Part shown: positions 34,440-46,639 of the stretch, one piece after another
Layout: each line of letters opens with the position of its first letter
Numbering within the stretch: the stretch's first letter is position 1
From: Lycorma delicatula
Taxonomy: Eukaryota; Arthropoda; Insecta; Hemiptera; Fulgoridae
Direction of reading: 5' to 3'
DNA: 64,000 bases
Assembly: GCF_047948215.1 (NCBI RefSeq)
Contig: NC_134456.1
Span: forward strand, 56,747,959-56,811,958
Position numbers and translations under genes: made by a program
Notes under the pieces: model-generated
Seen by the model: only the letters and a program-made list of their open reading frames with translations
The model's database searches: none
What the model was told of the DNA's origin: nothing

Positions 34440-37170
34440 GAAGTGAACAGTAAAACAGAAACGGATGAATAACATGGTTATTCTGGGGTGGTGATAAAGT
34501 GAGGTGGGGAGGAGGGCCCCCACCTCTAAAAATTTCCAATAATTCATAAATCAAGAAGTGAAGTCACACAGAAACGGATGAATAACATGGTTATTCTGGG
34601 GTGGTGATAAAGTGAGGTGGGGAGGAGGGCCCCCACCTCTAAAAATTTCCAATAATTCATAAATCAAGAAGTGAAGTCACACAGAAACGGATGAATAACA
34701 TGGTTATTCTGGGGTGGTGATAAAGTGAGGTGGGGAGGAGGGCCCCCACCTCTAAAAATTTCCAATAATTCATAAATCAAGAAGCGAAGTCACACAGAAA
34801 CGGATGAATAACATGGTTGTTCTGGGGTGGCGATAAAGTGAGGTGGGGAGGAGGGCCCCCACCTCTAAAAATTTCCAATAATTCATAAATCAAGAAGCGA
34901 AGTCACACAGAAACGGATGAATAACATGGTTATTCTGGGGTGGCGATAAAGTGAGGTGGGGAGGAGGGCCCCCACCTCTAAAAATTTCCAATAATTCATA
35001 AATCAAGAAGCGAAGTCACACAGAAACGGATGAATAACATGGTTATTCTGGGGTGATGATAAAGTGAGGTGGGGAGGAGGGCCCCCACCTCTAAAAATTT
35101 CCAATAATTCATAAATCAAGAAGCGAAGTCACACAGAAACGGATGAATAACATGGTTATTCTGGGGTGGCGATAAAGTGAGGTGGGGAGGAGGGCCCCCA
35201 CCTCTAAAAATTTCCAATAATTCATAAATCAAGAAGCAAAGTCACACAGAAACGGATGAATAACATGGTTATTCTGGGGTGGCGATAAAGTGAGGTGGGG
35301 AGGAGGGCCCCCACCTCTAAAAATTTCCAATAATTCATAAATCAAGAAGCAAAGTCACACAGAAACGGATGAATAACATGGTTATTCTGGGGTGGCGATA
35401 AAGTGAGGTGGGGTGGAGGGCCCCCACCTCTAAAAATTTCCAATAATTCATAAATCAAGAAGCGAAGTCACACAGAAACGGATGAATAACATGGTTATTC
35501 TGGGGTGGTGATAATGTGAGGCGGGGAGGAGGGCCCCCACCTCTAAAAATTTCCAATAATTCATAAATCAAGAAGCAAAGTCACACAGAAACGGATGAAT
35601 AACATGGTTATTCTGGGGTGGCGATAAAGTGAGGTGGGGAGGAGGGCCCCCACCTCTAAAAATTTCCAATAATTAATAAATCAAGAAGCGAAGTCACACA
35701 GAAACGGATGAATAACATGGTTATTCTGGGGTGGCGATAAAGTGAGGTGGGGAGGAGGGCCCCCACCTCTAAAAATTTCCAATAATTCATAAATCAAGAA
35801 GTGAAGTCACACAGAAACGGATGAATAACATGGTTATTCTGGGGTGAGGATAAAGTGAGGTGGGGAGGAGGGCCCCCACCTCTAAAAATTTCCAATAATT
35901 CATAAATCAAGAAGCGAAGTCACACAGAAACGGATGAATAACATGTTTATTCTGGGGTGGCGATAAAGTGAGGTGGGGAGGAGGGCCCCCACCTCAAAAA
36001 GTACATTAATTCATAAATCAAGAAGTGAAGAGGAATCAGAAATGGATGAATAACATGGTTATTCTGGGGTGGTGATAAACGGTGGTGGGGAGGAGGGCCC
36101 CCACCTCTGAAAACTTTCAATAATTCATAAATCTGGAAGTGAAGAAGAAACAGAAATGGATGAATAACTTAGTTATTCTGGGGTGGTGATAAAGTGAGGT
36201 GGGGTGGAGGGCCCCCGCCTCTGAAAATTTTCAATAATTCATAAATCTGGAAGTGAAGAAGAAACAGAAATGGACGAATAACTTAGTTATTCTGGGGTGT
36301 TGATAAAGTGAGGTGTTGAGGAGGGCCCCCACCTCTAAAAATTTCCAATAATTCATTAATCAAGAAGTGAACAGGAAACAGAAGTGGATGAATAACATGG
36401 TTATTCTGGGGTGGTGATAAAGTGTGGTGGGGAGGATGGCCCCCACCTCTGAAAATTTTCAATAATTCATAAATCTGGAAGTGAAGAAGAAACAGAAATG
36501 AATGAATAACTTAGTTATTTTGGGGTGCTGATAAAGTGAGGTGGGGTGGAGGGCCTCCGCCTCTGAAAATTTTCAATAATTCATAAATCTGGAAGTGAAG
36601 AAGAAACAGAAATGGACGAATAACTTAGTTATTCTGGGGTGTTGATAAAGTGAGATGTTGAGGAGGGCCCCCACCTCTAAAATTTCCAATAATTCATTAA
36701 TCAAGAAACAGAAATGGATGAATAACATGGTTATTCTGGGGTGATGATAAAGTGTGGTGGGGAGGATTGCCCCCACCTCTGAAAATTTTCAATAATTCAT
36801 AAATCTGGAAGTGAAGAAGAAACAGAAATGGACGAATAACTTAGTTATTCTGGGGTGTTGATAAAGTGAGGTGTTGAGGAGGGCCCCCACCTCTAAAAAT
36901 TTCCAATAATTCATTAATCAAGAAGTGAACAGCAAACAGAAATGGATGAATAACATGGTTATTCTGGGGTGGAGATAAAGTGAGGTTGGGAGGAGGGCCC
37001 CCACCTCAAAAAGTACATTAATTCATAAATCAAGAAGTGAAGAGGAATCAGAAATGGATGAATAACATGGTTATTCTGAGGTGATAAAGTGAGGTGGGTA
37101 GGAGGGAACCCACATTTTAAAAATTACAATAATTCATAAATCAAGAAGTGAAGAGTAAAACAGTAATGGA
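34440..37170 (-). repeat. 113-bp tandem array, about 24 units, inverted
   Basis: Same unit as 2030-5400 read on the opposite strand (GGGGAGGAGGGCCCCC once per unit, 24 times). Inner units (34440-36000) are nearly identical and many share a private variant (GAAGCGAAGTCACAC or GAAGCAAAGTCACAC, left-type GAAGTGAAGTCACAC). Outer units (36000-37170) are a different, more diverged subtype with GAAGAAGAAACAG and TCTGGAAGTGAAG, and alternate in a higher-order pattern of about 226-340 bp. As in the left array the outermost unit is the most degenerate. Confidence 0.97.
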
Positions 37171-37682
37171 AGAACAATATAGAACTAATGTAATAGCTTA
37201 GAGAATAAAACACAAAGGAAAGAATTATTAAACAGAAAGAAACTAGTTCAACACCAATAATGTAAGAAGAAAAAGCTTTTTAATTAATAAATAAAAAAAT
37301 AAACAGAAATAAAACCATAATGATAGTGGAGGGCCACTATGCTGAAAATTTAAGATCTTAATGAATTATTTTTCAATGAAAGTAACTAATGAAATTGAAG
37401 ACATTTATTCCAGGCTGTGAGATTATTTGTATTGAAAATATTTTACTTTTTAATACAATTTTTAATATCTTCTTAATTTTTGTACTAATTTGTTAAGTAA
37501 ATTATTTTGCAATTCAGTTAATTTACTTTTATAAACCCAATATATTTAATAAAGAGAAAAATATTTATACAAGTATGATTATTCTTAATTTTTTAAAAAA
37601 AATCACCTTTTAACTGTTGAACCAAACGTTTAAACATCAGTGTTTAATTTCTTATGATTTTTATTTTGTTGGTACGTCATGA
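37171..37682. other. spacer shared with left arm
   Basis: Reverse complement of 1490-2029. No gene. Ends at 37680, where the right arm is joined directly to the mariner end. Confidence 0.7.
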
Positions 37683-38006
37683 TTCAAAAAATTTTTTTAA
37701 ACAATCCAATTATACATAAATTCTATCTCCTTCGAAATAGTTCCCATTGGTAGCCACGGAACGCTTCAAATGGTTTTCCCCCTCTTCATATTAGTTTTGG
37801 AATTCAGAAACCGGAATGTCCTTCACGTGGTCGGATACATTTTTTTAAAAATTTTCTAATTTTCTAAAATTGTGTCCTTCAAGTCAGGTTGAGGAATTAC
37901 AGGAATGTTTTTCTGTGCCAAAAACTAATTACTTGAGACTGCAGTGTGTCAAGTTGTGCATTTTCTTGATGCAGCATCCAGTTATCTTTGATGGCTGGTC
38001 TCACGC
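37683..38006 (-). pseudogene. mariner transposase C-terminal fragment, right copy
   Basis: Reverse complement of about 441-780: the same HQENA-region, PPLSPDL-like block and VATNGNYF-like end can be followed on the minus strand with stops. It is truncated at 38006 against an IS630-like relic and at 37683 by the deletion that removed the terminal part. Dead. Confidence 0.8.
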
Positions 38007-38015
38007 TGAAACAAG

Positions 38016-38520
38016 ATAACCTTGAAACTGTTTGTCAGAGGCATTGCTCGGAAAAATAGTAGTGCAACAGGCGTTAACGAAAGAACAATTTTTAATATAA
38101 TAAAGAAACACAAAATTTATGGTAAATATTTTAGCCCTAAAAAAATTCGAAAATGTGTGAAAAGGATTGAAAAATTGGACGATTTTACTAAAACCGCAAT
38201 CAGAGAAAAATTCATTCCTTTTATTTTAGTAACAAGCTTCCTAACTTGAACAAGATATTAATTGCCATGAATACAGATTCTGGACTGCCGAATTTTTCTA
38301 GAAGTACATTAAATCATCGTACTTGAAATTCACGGAATTTTTGTTTCATGTCTAAATAAAATAATTGTTTATTGATTAACGTGTAGATGTTATTTCGTAG
38401 CCTACGGAATAATTAAGAGTACATAAACAATTCTCTGAAGAGAGTAAGACAATTTATTATTTAGATGAAATGGGTAAATGCGGGACATGTACGAAATTGT
38501 TGTTGAAGGATCCGTCATAG
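38016..38520 (+). pseudogene. IS630/Tc1-like transposase, N-terminal half
   Basis: The open start (38022-38249) encodes the N-terminal helix-turn-helix region: ATGVNERTIFNIIKKHK, FSPKKIRK, LDDFTKTAIREKF. After frame breaks come PNLNKILIAMNTDSGLP and, near 38440, KTIYYLDEMGKCG, corresponding to the first catalytic Asp block (Y-x-D-E). The C-terminal half is missing. Same family as 7240-8330, which keeps mainly the other half. It begins exactly where the right arm ends. Confidence 0.75.
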
Positions 38521-40831
38521 TAATAATGAGCCGTACCATTGAAAACAAAAAAATTCCAAACGGTTCAACCCGAAATTGAAAACTGCCGAATAGTTAAAAT
38601 CAAGTACACCGAAGGAATGTTAAAAATAGAACTTATAAGATTAGTAAAATCAGATGAACAAAAATATTTTTATTATATAGCAAAATTTAAAAAAATGAGC
38701 CGCCTGCCCCCTCCACTTCATCATTTTTGATATATATATATTACAAAAACCCAATTTACTGTTTATTCCTTGCGGGGAAATCAAAGTAAAACCTTGAGTG
38801 AGTCCCCTAGCTCCAACCGCCAGACCAATTTCGCCAAATTTTTGTTTATATGAAAGCTAATGACCCCTATATATGTTATCAATGATCGCCTGCCCACCTC
38901 ATTTTTGAGAGATATCGAATAAATAATCTGATATAGTATTGCATCATCCTTTAAAACTGGTATATCAATAGTTAACTTCAATACTTTTGAAATAAAACAA
39001 ATGAATAAACAAAAGAAAAAAAATATCAAATTAAAAAAATTAAAATGAACGAAAAAAGTGAAGAAAAATCTCGTAAAGCGAGATCCAGCGCTAGCGCTAG
39101 TAGTATATTGCATTATACTATACTGTATAATACTCTACTGTATACTGTTTTATATATACTCTATAAGTATATATTATACTGTAATATTATTATTATTATA
39201 TTTAAATACTTATCATTTTCTTATTAAAAAAAAAAATACGAATCCCTAGAAACAGCTTTGATATTCATAATTCAGTTGCATCTCTTGTACATTAAATAGC
39301 GTTTCATATATGACTAAAAAAATAACATTATTTTTGGTCTATCTACACTTTCCACAGTCTATTACGATCGGAATTTCCCTTTTGCGCTGTAAAGTTTAAA
39401 GGTCTTCACATTACTAATTCTATTTCACTTTAGACATCATTTTGTTAAATTTAGTATAAAATTATTTTCTAATATTCATGAAAAGAACATATCAATGGAA
39501 GGTTTACTTAAACAGAATTACTTTAATATAATCGGTTTTCGTTCCCAGAGATAGTTTCATATTGTACTTAAAAGACATACATAACTAGGACTAGGTTAAG
39601 GTGTGGCATCCAGTTATCAATCGTTTGAATAATAGACAAACTGATTAAAAATATAATTTTTAAAAAAAACATACAAAATAAAATATTTTTTATTTATTTT
39701 ATTATCAAATCAGTGGTAAAACCAAAAACGAAGGTTTATGATTTTTGGAACTTCATGAATATTTCATTATAAATTTTGAACTGCTTGATCTTAAATTTGT
39801 CATTTGATCTTGTCATTTTATCTTTGACCATGTTTTTATCTTTTGACTAGGGCGCAAGCCGTCATGGTTTTATTTATTTTGACTAGAAGGATCGCTGCGA
39901 GTCTGGGGAGGCCCTATACACCTCCCTGGGCGGCGGGTCGATCACTGGGTGGTGCAACTGTAGTTCAACTGTGATTCGATTTTTTTGGTCGCAGACATGT
40001 AGAACATATTTTTTCTGTTATAGCCAAAGTGACACAGGAACAATTTAATTAATTCAAAAAATTTAAATAAATTATGAATTTTCTCAAAAATGTCGAGTCC
40101 TATATCAAATTCAAGAAAGTAGTGAAAAATTCAAGCAATATATTTTTTTATGGATTAAAAACAGCGGTGATAAGTATAATAGTCAATACTAGGTTGAACA
40201 CAAATATGGCAGATCCTTTCGAAATATGATCTTTTAATTACTTAATTAAATTTCATTTAATATTTTTATAATGGTAATATTAATAAAATGAAAACGATAT
40301 CTTAAAACAAAGACACTTAACTAATGTAATTACGGTAAAGTTATTTTAAAAGAAATAATATTAGTTATATATAGTATATAATAATAATACTTTAATTGTG
40401 AGGTAATAAGAAGCTTATCTTACCAGTCACCAACTATTGGTCATAACGACCGTTGTCAGTTGTCATATTTCTTCCTTGAAATACTACATTTTCTGTATAA
40501 CGTTAAACCAATTACTTGTAATTTTAGGCTTATTGTAAATAGAACCTTCAGCCCTATCAAGTATGAGTCTGAAATTCATTTCTATAAAGCACTAACGATA
40601 GTGATCGATGAATGGAATTTAAAATTAATACCTGCAACAAAAAATCAAAACAAAAAATTCATTGCTTCATGACAATTATAATTACGTTCTACGGTCTTTT
40701 TAATTACTCCTCCTAACTATAGATATGAAGAACCAACCATTTGTAACAACCGTCAGTACAATTGTATGCCAACAGACTGCCAGCCACTTAAACAGTTTAT
40801 TTTTATGTAATAAGATCCATGCTAAACTTAC
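38521..40831. other. AT-rich; palindrome at 39087-39098; GC patch
   Basis: AGCGCTAGCGCT (39087-39098) is a perfect 12-bp palindrome beside a TATACTGTA-rich tract (39105-39200). A GC-rich patch at 39885-39960 (CCTCCCTGGGCGGCGGG) is unlike its flanks but resembles no known element. No gene recognised. Confidence 0.45.
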
Positions 40832-40985
40832 TTGACAACTGAACATAGTCTCTAATAGCATGAGTCCTGCTATGGGCATATTTAAACTCAGTTTTATTCG
40901 TAAATTCTCTACCTGACAGAAAATTATAATAGAATACGGACTTAAACTCATAACACTCCTCGTGTAACAAACATGACATCCTACC
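40832..40985 (-). other. exon-like segment with acceptor and donor
   Basis: Minus strand: an ATTGTTTAG acceptor-like site, a fully open 154-bp stretch containing HEECYEFKSVFYYNF, SGREFTNKTEF and YAHSRTHAIRDYVQLS, then a consensus GTAAGT donor (intron starts 40831). The protein reads like real coding sequence, but no family is recognised and no neighbouring exon was found. An exon of a host gene or an old pseudogene is possible. Confidence 0.35.
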
Positions 40986-41894
40986 CTAAACAATGAAAAA
41001 ACTTTTCATAGTCTGCAAACACATGAATATTAGTATAATTTAACTAATGCACTGTACACATCTTTCTTTTACTTTTGTTCGAAACATTTTTGTTTTTTCA
41101 GAAGGTCATTCAACAACTTAGGCCATGTTGGGATTTTCATATCCTCTCAGATATTTTCAGCAAAAGAAAGTTACAAAAGAAACCATGTGAAGTGTAATCG
41201 GGATGAATTAAGGAAATCATATACGATTATCTATTTAAAAATGACTTGATTACGTGCAAAAAATAGGTAGAGGTGTTTTCATAAAGAATTTCCTAATTTT
41301 CATAGATCTTTTTTTCATTCCCCACGAGTAACGTATTTGAAACGACATAAAACCTTTACCGACTGTTCCACATCCTGGAGCGTACGGGCGTCTCTAAATC
41401 CAAGACAGTAAAAATTCTTTCAACATCATTTTAGCTTTGCTTTTCAACTGTCTCTTTTTTAACTCAGTAGATTTTTAATATCTTTATTCCGATCAATGAC
41501 CAACGGTTATGTGTCGGGCTCAAAAACTCTGTTTCATCACCTGCTACTGTAGACTTAAAGAAAATTAGGAATTATGTTCGTACAATTCAGCATGTTCCGC
41601 TCTACTTCATCGTAATTTTTAGCACGTTTTCTCACCACAGTAAAAGCGTTTAACAATTATGTACTTATTTAAATGTTTAAAAAGTACAAAAAAAACATTC
41701 GTTTTTGTCGGTAGAAAAAACGAATCACTTTCCAAAATTCGTAACAATTGCTTAGAATAATGTACCGAGCAGATTGGGATAAAAGTACAATCTAATTTAC
41801 TAGGTTATAATATACCCCCTATAATGATGATAATTTAAAGAAGCAAATTATTAAATGATAGAAAAAACTTTCATAGAATTCTAAACCTTACCAA
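40986..41894. other. no gene firmly seen
   Basis: AT-rich. Scattered open pieces at 41380-41690 on the minus strand were examined and could not be assigned. Confidence 0.4.
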
Positions 41895-42160
41895 GGCTTA
41901 CAAAATTCAAAGTTCCATAAGCTTGAAGGTTCACTTTCTAAATTCACATGTGGAAGATTTTCACGAAAATCTGGGTGACGTTAGCCAAGAGATGGGTGAG
42001 AGATCTCATCAGCACATGAAGTAAACGTATGAAAGGACGTATCAAGGAAAGTGTGGACTACTATGATGATGGCAGACTATTGCTGGATGTTGAAACGAGA
42101 TGAACCCTATAGAGAACATAGAGGGAAAAGCGTAAAACAGAGTATAATTCGTTCAAAGAA
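41895..42160 (+). pseudogene. relic of a dispersed insect protein family
   Basis: Readable with frame changes: FHENLGDVSQEMGERSHQ (about 41958), YERTYQGKC (42027), then MMMADYCWMLKRDEP (42063). This order (E-N-L-G-x-x-S-x-E-x-G-E-R, Y-Q-G-K, M-x-A-D-Y-C-W-x-L-K-R-D) is one I associate with a multi-copy uncharacterised protein family of insects and other invertebrates that behaves like a mobile-element product. The biochemical role is not known. Broken by stops, so non-functional. Confidence 0.55.
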
Positions 42161-42431
42161 ATTTCGACACATGAAACAAAATTGTAATATTTTACATAAT
42201 TCGTCATTAAGGATGGGCGAAAAGGAGGAGTGGTTTCCAAAAGCATGACATACGTCATAAAAATTAATTAAATAAAAATAAATTTAAAAATGCAGTATAA
42301 TAGAAATTAGGCTTATTTTGTGGCAATTTTCATTAGAAATTAAGGAGTCAATGACACCCCCCCCGCCGTTCTCTTTATGCCATTAAACTATTTAGCTACA
42401 AGAATGCACAATATAATTCAACAAAGTAATT

Positions 42432-42602
42432 TTTTTTTATTTCTTGTTGTTTAACCTCCGGGACCACCATTAGGTATTACTTCAGAGGATGAGATGAATG
42501 ATTTGTAACGTGTGTGAAAATGCCATGCCTGACCAGGATTCGAACCTGGGATGACAGGCTACGACGTTACCACTCGTGCCACGGAGAGAGGCGAATATAT
42601 TA
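42432..42602 (-). repeat. tRNA-derived SINE
   Basis: Minus strand: A-box-like GTGGCACGAGTGGTAACG, then B box GGTTCGAATCC (42536-42546), then GGTCAGGCATGG, a body of about 90 bp and an A-rich tail at 42432-42440. The tRNA-like head cannot fold a complete acceptor stem into mature tRNA ends, so it is called a SINE and not a tRNA gene. The post-B-box sequence is shared with 52993-53112. Confidence 0.8.
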
Positions 42603-43344
42603 TTTTAATTTATTACAAAAATTCGTTGTTATATCTACTTTATTGTATCACATTTTCACAATTTTTTAACTTTTTAAAAAATTTGAAATTTGCTATTTGC
42701 GAAAAATTCTGATGTGATGGAAAAATTGAAGGTTATTTACCGATTCAGCGCTAAAAAAAACATAAGAAACGATTACCAAAAAATAAACAACACAACCATC
42801 GCAGGCTTGTGTAATTAGATCACTAATCTTAAGACCAATCCCAGGAATAAAAATAACCCAATAAAAATCTTTTTCAATCTTTCTTTAAATCTTACATAGT
42901 CATCAATTTCAAATTCATCCTTTTTTATAATTATCTCTTTATCAATACCAAACAACAGTTTATATTGTTATTTTCAATATACTCAATGAACTTCATAATA
43001 ATAAATACACTAAAAAAGTAACAATATGAAAAACAATAAAAATGAATAATTTTTAAAAAAATAATTAAAATATAATATTTATTTCAGATAAGAAACAATG
43101 TTCTTGTAGATTATAAAAAAATTTTGTAAATAACTAAAGAATTTTATAAAATCATTTTTAATGTTAATAAAAAAAATAACTATTAAATGAAAATACTTAC
43201 TTCTCAGGACATTTTTTACCCCTCTGACAACATTAAACTTGAAAGAGATTAACCGTAATAAAGCAAAATAAACAAGAATTTACCTTTTGATATTTCAAAG
43301 CAGTGTATATTAGTATTGCCGTGTGTATACACACGAAAATACTA

Positions 43345-43390
<46 letters not shown>

Positions 43391-43411
43391 ATATAATATA
43401 ATAATATTATA
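42603..43411. other. AT-rich; (AT)n at 43351-43384
   Basis: No gene. The (AT)n/(ATATA) tract borders the 5' truncation point of the next LINE. Confidence 0.6.
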
Positions 43412-44592
43412 GCTACGTCAGTAGCTACGAAGAACATATTAGAATTTATACTGACGGTTCTAAAACCGAACATGGTGTTGGATGCTCAATATATGTAAAT
43501 GAAGAAGCCCACTTTTGGAAACTGCCAGATGTGGCCAGTGTCTACACGGCAGAACTCACTGCAATTCAGCAAGCTCTTCGCTACACTGAACACTATTGCG
43601 AAGAGAGAGTGCTAATATGTTCCGATTCATTAAGTGCACTTGTCCCAATTCGGAACAAAATCATTAAGGATGTCCTAATTGCAAACATCCTGTCCATTTT
43701 ATACGTTCTAAAACAACGAGGACAGCGATGCGTATTTGTATGGACTCCGGGGCATGCTGGTATTACAGGTAATGAAATCGCAGACGAAGCTGCCAGAAAG
43801 GTAACAGTCTGCGATGATTTGGATGCATTTCCTGTAAGAGTGGCAGATGTTAAAAACCGTCTAACAAACATAGTAAGAAGCAAGTGGAACGCTGAATGGA
43901 GGAGTTTAAATACAAAATTAAACTCAGTAAAAACTTCTCCTTATAAATGGAAAAGCGACTTTAGTTGACTCGCCGTGAACAAGTAGCGGTGACCAGACTT
44001 AGAATCGGTCACACGCGATTAACAAATTTATATTTGTTAACCGGCGAAGTGAGACCAATGTGCGGTGTTTGTAATAAAACACTGACAATCAAGCATCTAA
44101 TAGAAGAGTGTACCATATATGAGGACCTCAGAAAGAGGTTCCGTCTTACAAATAATATTAGTGCTGATCTGGATAATGGAAATGAAGAAAATATAGTTGC
44201 ATTTCTACACGCCAGTGGACTTCTTAAAAGTCTATAAAATGAAAGTTTAAAGCTGTGGTAAAAGATACTCTAAGCGGTAGTTTATATATATATATATATA
44301 TATAAAGAAAGAAAGAAATGGTATTGATAAGTTTAATTTTAATTTTAATTTCATGGTCATTTGAGAACCTTATCTCAAATTTTAATATCGGGGCCCCATA
44401 AGTGTTTGTGATTGTCCTTGTCTTTTATGTCTTAAATGTTTTGTGTAGTTTGTGCTTTTAAATAAAATGTAAGGGCCCTTTACACCCTTACATATGACGA
44501 TCCAGATGGTGATAGTAATTTCTTTTAAAGATTGTGACGAGGGCTAATGACCTTAGCAGTCGATGCCCGTAAAATTCTAGATAAAAAAAAAA
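43412..44592 (+). pseudogene. 5'-truncated LINE: RNase H and C-terminal domain
   Basis: Starts inside ORF2 with an RNase H domain whose four acidic residues are all present: IYTDGSKT (43440), YTAELTAI (43544), CSDS (43618) and GNEIADEAA (43770). The family uses RNase H to remove the RNA template after target-primed reverse transcription. A 1-bp slip near 43965 then leads to TRREQVAVTRLRIGHTRLTN, MCGVC and IKHLIEEC (C-x2-C..H..C finger) and a stop at 44237. The 3' UTR ends with GGGCTAATGACC..GTCGATGCCC and an A tail (44541-44592). RNase H plus this finger fits the I-like group of LINEs. Reverse transcriptase and endonuclease are missing. The tail matches the ORF1-bearing copy at 19295-20150, so both belong to one or closely related families. 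Confidence 0.88.
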
Positions 44593-46639
44593 TATATAAT
44601 AATAGTTCAGTAATTTTTCCATTGTATACTGAGCAACACGAAAAAATTTACTTTTTAAATTTTTCATAGTGAATTTCATGTATTTCCCTCGATAGAGGAA
44701 ATTTTTTTGTTAAAAACATATATTAACATAATATATGATAATACACAACATAATATATACACGATATTAACATAACTTCGGTATGTTAATCGACGAAATA
44801 ATTGCAATATTTTCTTTTTCTTTTGTCTAAAGCGGCCGTAGATTACTTTACATATATGAAATCAGTTCAAAAATTAAGATTTATCTCCTAAAATTACAGT
44901 AACATTAATAAACTAAAAAGTATTAATGAGCAAAAATAACCATTATTTTTAATATAAGAGATCTAAGGGTAAGTACAAGATAACCCTTAAGTTCATCGCC
45001 ACATCATTCTGTTAATTATTCCATTACGGAAAAAAAAAAATAAATGTCAGGTAAATTTACTTCCCATGAAAAAAATAAATTATTAACTGCAAAATAAAAT
45101 TTTCTATAACTTAAGTCGTTTTTGAGATTTTTGAACTTATTGTTTCAGTAAAGATATCAAAAATATTATACAGAATATGAAACTTTCATATAGAGAGAAT
45201 GTTTAAATTAATGTCATAGCAATTTATTATTTTATTTATAACTTAGGGAAAAGTCACGGGCTCAACACACTCAATTTTCTTGTCATAAGATAATTAATTT
45301 TATAATTTTTTTGTTGTATTGAACCGCCAAGAAGTCATAACATACCAGTATGACATATATATATATATATATATTTAAACATAAGAATTGACACGTTACG
45401 TAGTACAGAATTAAAATAACCCGTGCAATTTTACTAATTTAATTGTCGTAACGTATAAATTACACTTAGCATTTAATTTACATAATAGCTATATTTAAAA
45501 ATAAAAAGAACGTTAAAATAAAAATAAAATAAATTAAAAATTCTACGAAGATAAAATAAAAGAGCCGGATAAAAAAGTCGGTGTTGGTTGTAAAGAGAAA
45601 AATGTTTTTTAAAGGGTACTTTTTAAACGTCACATCAACATTATGGAAATTTAAACTAGCGTCAAAAGAACCCTTTTCATCTTGTCTTTCAACATTATAT
45701 CATTTTGCATTGATGTAATGGTAAAATAATGTAAAACATAAAAGAATTTTAATATTTATTGTGAGAGATGTTCTACACCAGTATTTCTTTTATATATTCA
45801 GTATGTATGTTCTGGCTTAAAATATCGTAAATAAAAAATAATGTGTTAAACCTTATTAACACTACGCTAAGGCAGGCTTAAAATTTGTGTAACTGTTATA
45901 AAATAACGCCATTAACTAATTCACACATTTTTTCAGACTTTATATTCTCAGATACTAGATTTAAAAAATATAAAAATTATGCCTATTATAAGCTATTAAA
46001 TACACAGAAAATTAAATACGTAGAAAAATGTTTTATCCTACTAACCTTAGTATAAAGTAGTTCTGTTTTAATCAAGTGATAGATGAAAACAATCCTAAAT
46101 ATTTTTATAATTATATTGCAATGTAGATATTATTGATCATAGGTTTCTTGACATATTTTGAATTGGAGATTCTATACTGTGCAGACGTGTATTACATCGA
46201 TCCAGGTGTTTTGCGTTTTTGACTGGTTTTTCTTTTGGTGGTATTTAAGGTTTGGTCGGACGGTTTTTGTAGGGTAATATTTAGTGGTTGGTGTTTTTAA
46301 AGTTTGGTGATTATTAGATATCGGACACATTTTTTATTCAAATTCTTAGAGGTTCGACTTTATTGCCTCTGGCTTTAAGACTTACATTCGAGTGACCGAT
46401 CGCTTTGCCTGTACTTGCAGGAAACTTTCTGTTCTCTCTTCTAAGTAAACAAGTACTTAGAATAATTTGCTTCAGTTATTGGCGAGTAGTGTTTTCTTTT
46501 TGTAAGTGTAGCGGTGGTCTGAAGGGGAAATTCCTTTTTATCAGTAATTCCATATTCCTCTCTTTCCCAGCCGATCCCTTCCGGATCTCCACCGATAGAA
46601 GTACTTACAAATAACATCGCCAGCGACTCGCTCGTAGTG
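44593..46639. other. AT-rich; (AT)n at 45353-45374
   Basis: No coding or RNA feature recognised. GC rises gradually after 46140 into the next LINE, whose 5' end cannot be placed exactly. Confidence 0.5.

Larger units (their letters stand above)
33341..38006 (-). repeat. right arm of giant inverted duplication
   Basis: Reverse-complement counterpart of 441-6542. It holds, inner to outer, the exon-like start, the deleted mariner-like gene, 24 array units, the spacer and the mariner C-terminus. Relative to the left arm it lacks a segment equal to left 781-1489 (junction at 37680/37683) and has its own array variants. Its outer edge at 38006 abuts an unrelated IS630-like relic. Confidence 0.85.

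Noticed and set aside
41380..41690. Possible mariner-like fragment on the minus strand
   Set aside because: Only a weak GDE-like hint; motif order could not be followed.
42500..42602. tRNA gene on the minus strand
   Set aside because: Promoter boxes are present but the sequence continues into a SINE body with an A tail and does not show a complete cloverleaf with matching acceptor ends.
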